Origin: Gammaproteobacteria bacterium
GTDB taxonomy: Bacteria > Pseudomonadota > Gammaproteobacteria > Pseudomonadales > Azotimanducaceae
Assembly (NCBI GenBank): GCA_028824555.1
Contig: JAPPDJ010000123.1
Span: 1-42,546 of the forward strand
Length of the DNA: 42,546 nucleotides
Direction: 5' to 3'
The notes under the pieces are model-generated. The model searched no databases and was not told where the DNA came from. It was given only the letters and a program-made list of their open reading frames with translations. A program made the translations under genes and the position numbers. Of this stretch, positions 42,473 through 42,546 are shown in pieces. Positions within the stretch are counted from its first letter, which is position 1, and every line of letters begins with the position of its first letter.

Positions 42473-42546
42473 TTATCTGGAACGCTTGCTCGCGGTGGCC
42501 TTGGCCGGCTCCGCTGCGTGCGCGCCTTCGGCACGCTTGGAGGGCG
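42473..42546 (-). CDS. 3' end of an unidentified gene, cut by the window edge
   Basis: Read on the minus strand, the last bases give ...KRAEGAHAAEPAKATASKR and end in TAA at 42473-42475. An Ala/Lys/Pro-rich tail of this kind is common at the C-terminus of RNA- or DNA-binding proteins such as ribonucleases or translation factors. The gene cannot be identified from 23 codons. Confidence 0.4.
   Translation of the reverse strand, partial: PSKRAEGAHAAEPAKATASKRSR

Noticed and set aside
1-42546. tRNA genes, rRNA, CRISPR arrays, insertion-sequence transposases, prophage genes
   Set aside because: No cloverleaf-like pattern, regular spaced repeat array, or transposase/integrase-like protein was seen in any frame; the repeats found are short palindromes without genes.

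Overview
The window looks like a GC-rich (mid-60s % by eye) chromosome segment of a gammaproteobacterium, probably an uncultured, TonB-receptor-rich lineage. The evidence is gene order: uvrA and ssb are divergent; nadD-rsfS-rlmH-mrdA-mrdB-mltB-rlpA-dacA-lipB run in one direction; and hemA-prfA-prmC-moeB lies opposite lolB. All are typical gammaproteobacterial neighbourhoods. I see no tRNA, rRNA, CRISPR array, transposase or phage gene.

Layout. 1-8.2 kb is accessory: a truncated palindromic element, a VOC protein, an MFS transporter, a secreted PPC/cytochrome c/serine-hydrolase fusion, a HigBA toxin-antitoxin pair, a small orphan protein, a methyltransferase and a 2OG-Fe(II) oxygenase. 8.2-14.2 kb holds two tandem TonB-dependent receptors. 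14.4-18.9 kb has uvrA, ssb and a Lon-substrate-binding-domain protein. 19-27.9 kb is the cell-elongation/murein cluster: NAD synthesis (nadD), ribosome silencing and modification (rsfS, rlmH), PBP2 and RodA (mrdA, mrdB), murein trimming enzymes (mltB, rlpA, dacA) and lipB. 27.9-30.6 kb is a two-gene metal-uptake-like module behind a Zur-like operator: a small CxxC secreted protein followed by a ZnuD-like receptor with His/Asp/Glu-rich stretches. HicAB follows. 31.4-36.4 kb is moeB-prmC-prfA-hemA facing lolB and a small lipoprotein. 36.4-39.7 kb has an LLM flavin oxidoreductase framed by two direct copies of one palindromic element, and an orphan OppB/OppC permease pair. 39.8-42.4 kb is a second, paralogous copy of the CxxC protein plus ZnuD-like receptor module. 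The window ends in the 3' tip of an unidentified minus-strand gene.

Two themes stand out. First, the small-protein/acidic-His-rich-receptor pair occurs twice within 12 kb; one copy has a credible Zur box and the other has none visible. Second, the intergenic DNA is filled with short palindromic elements of several related kinds: long inverted-repeat MITE-like units, units built on CGTAGGGG, and two-hairpin units. Many share a building block of the form ACGCGCCCG-NN-AGGGCGCG. Stems are kept while bases change, which suggests selection on DNA or RNA structure. Several lie across gene ends, supplying stop codons (lipB, the small lipoprotein, rsfS, the 5907 gene) or coding sequence (the mrdA C-terminus, the rlpA N-terminus).
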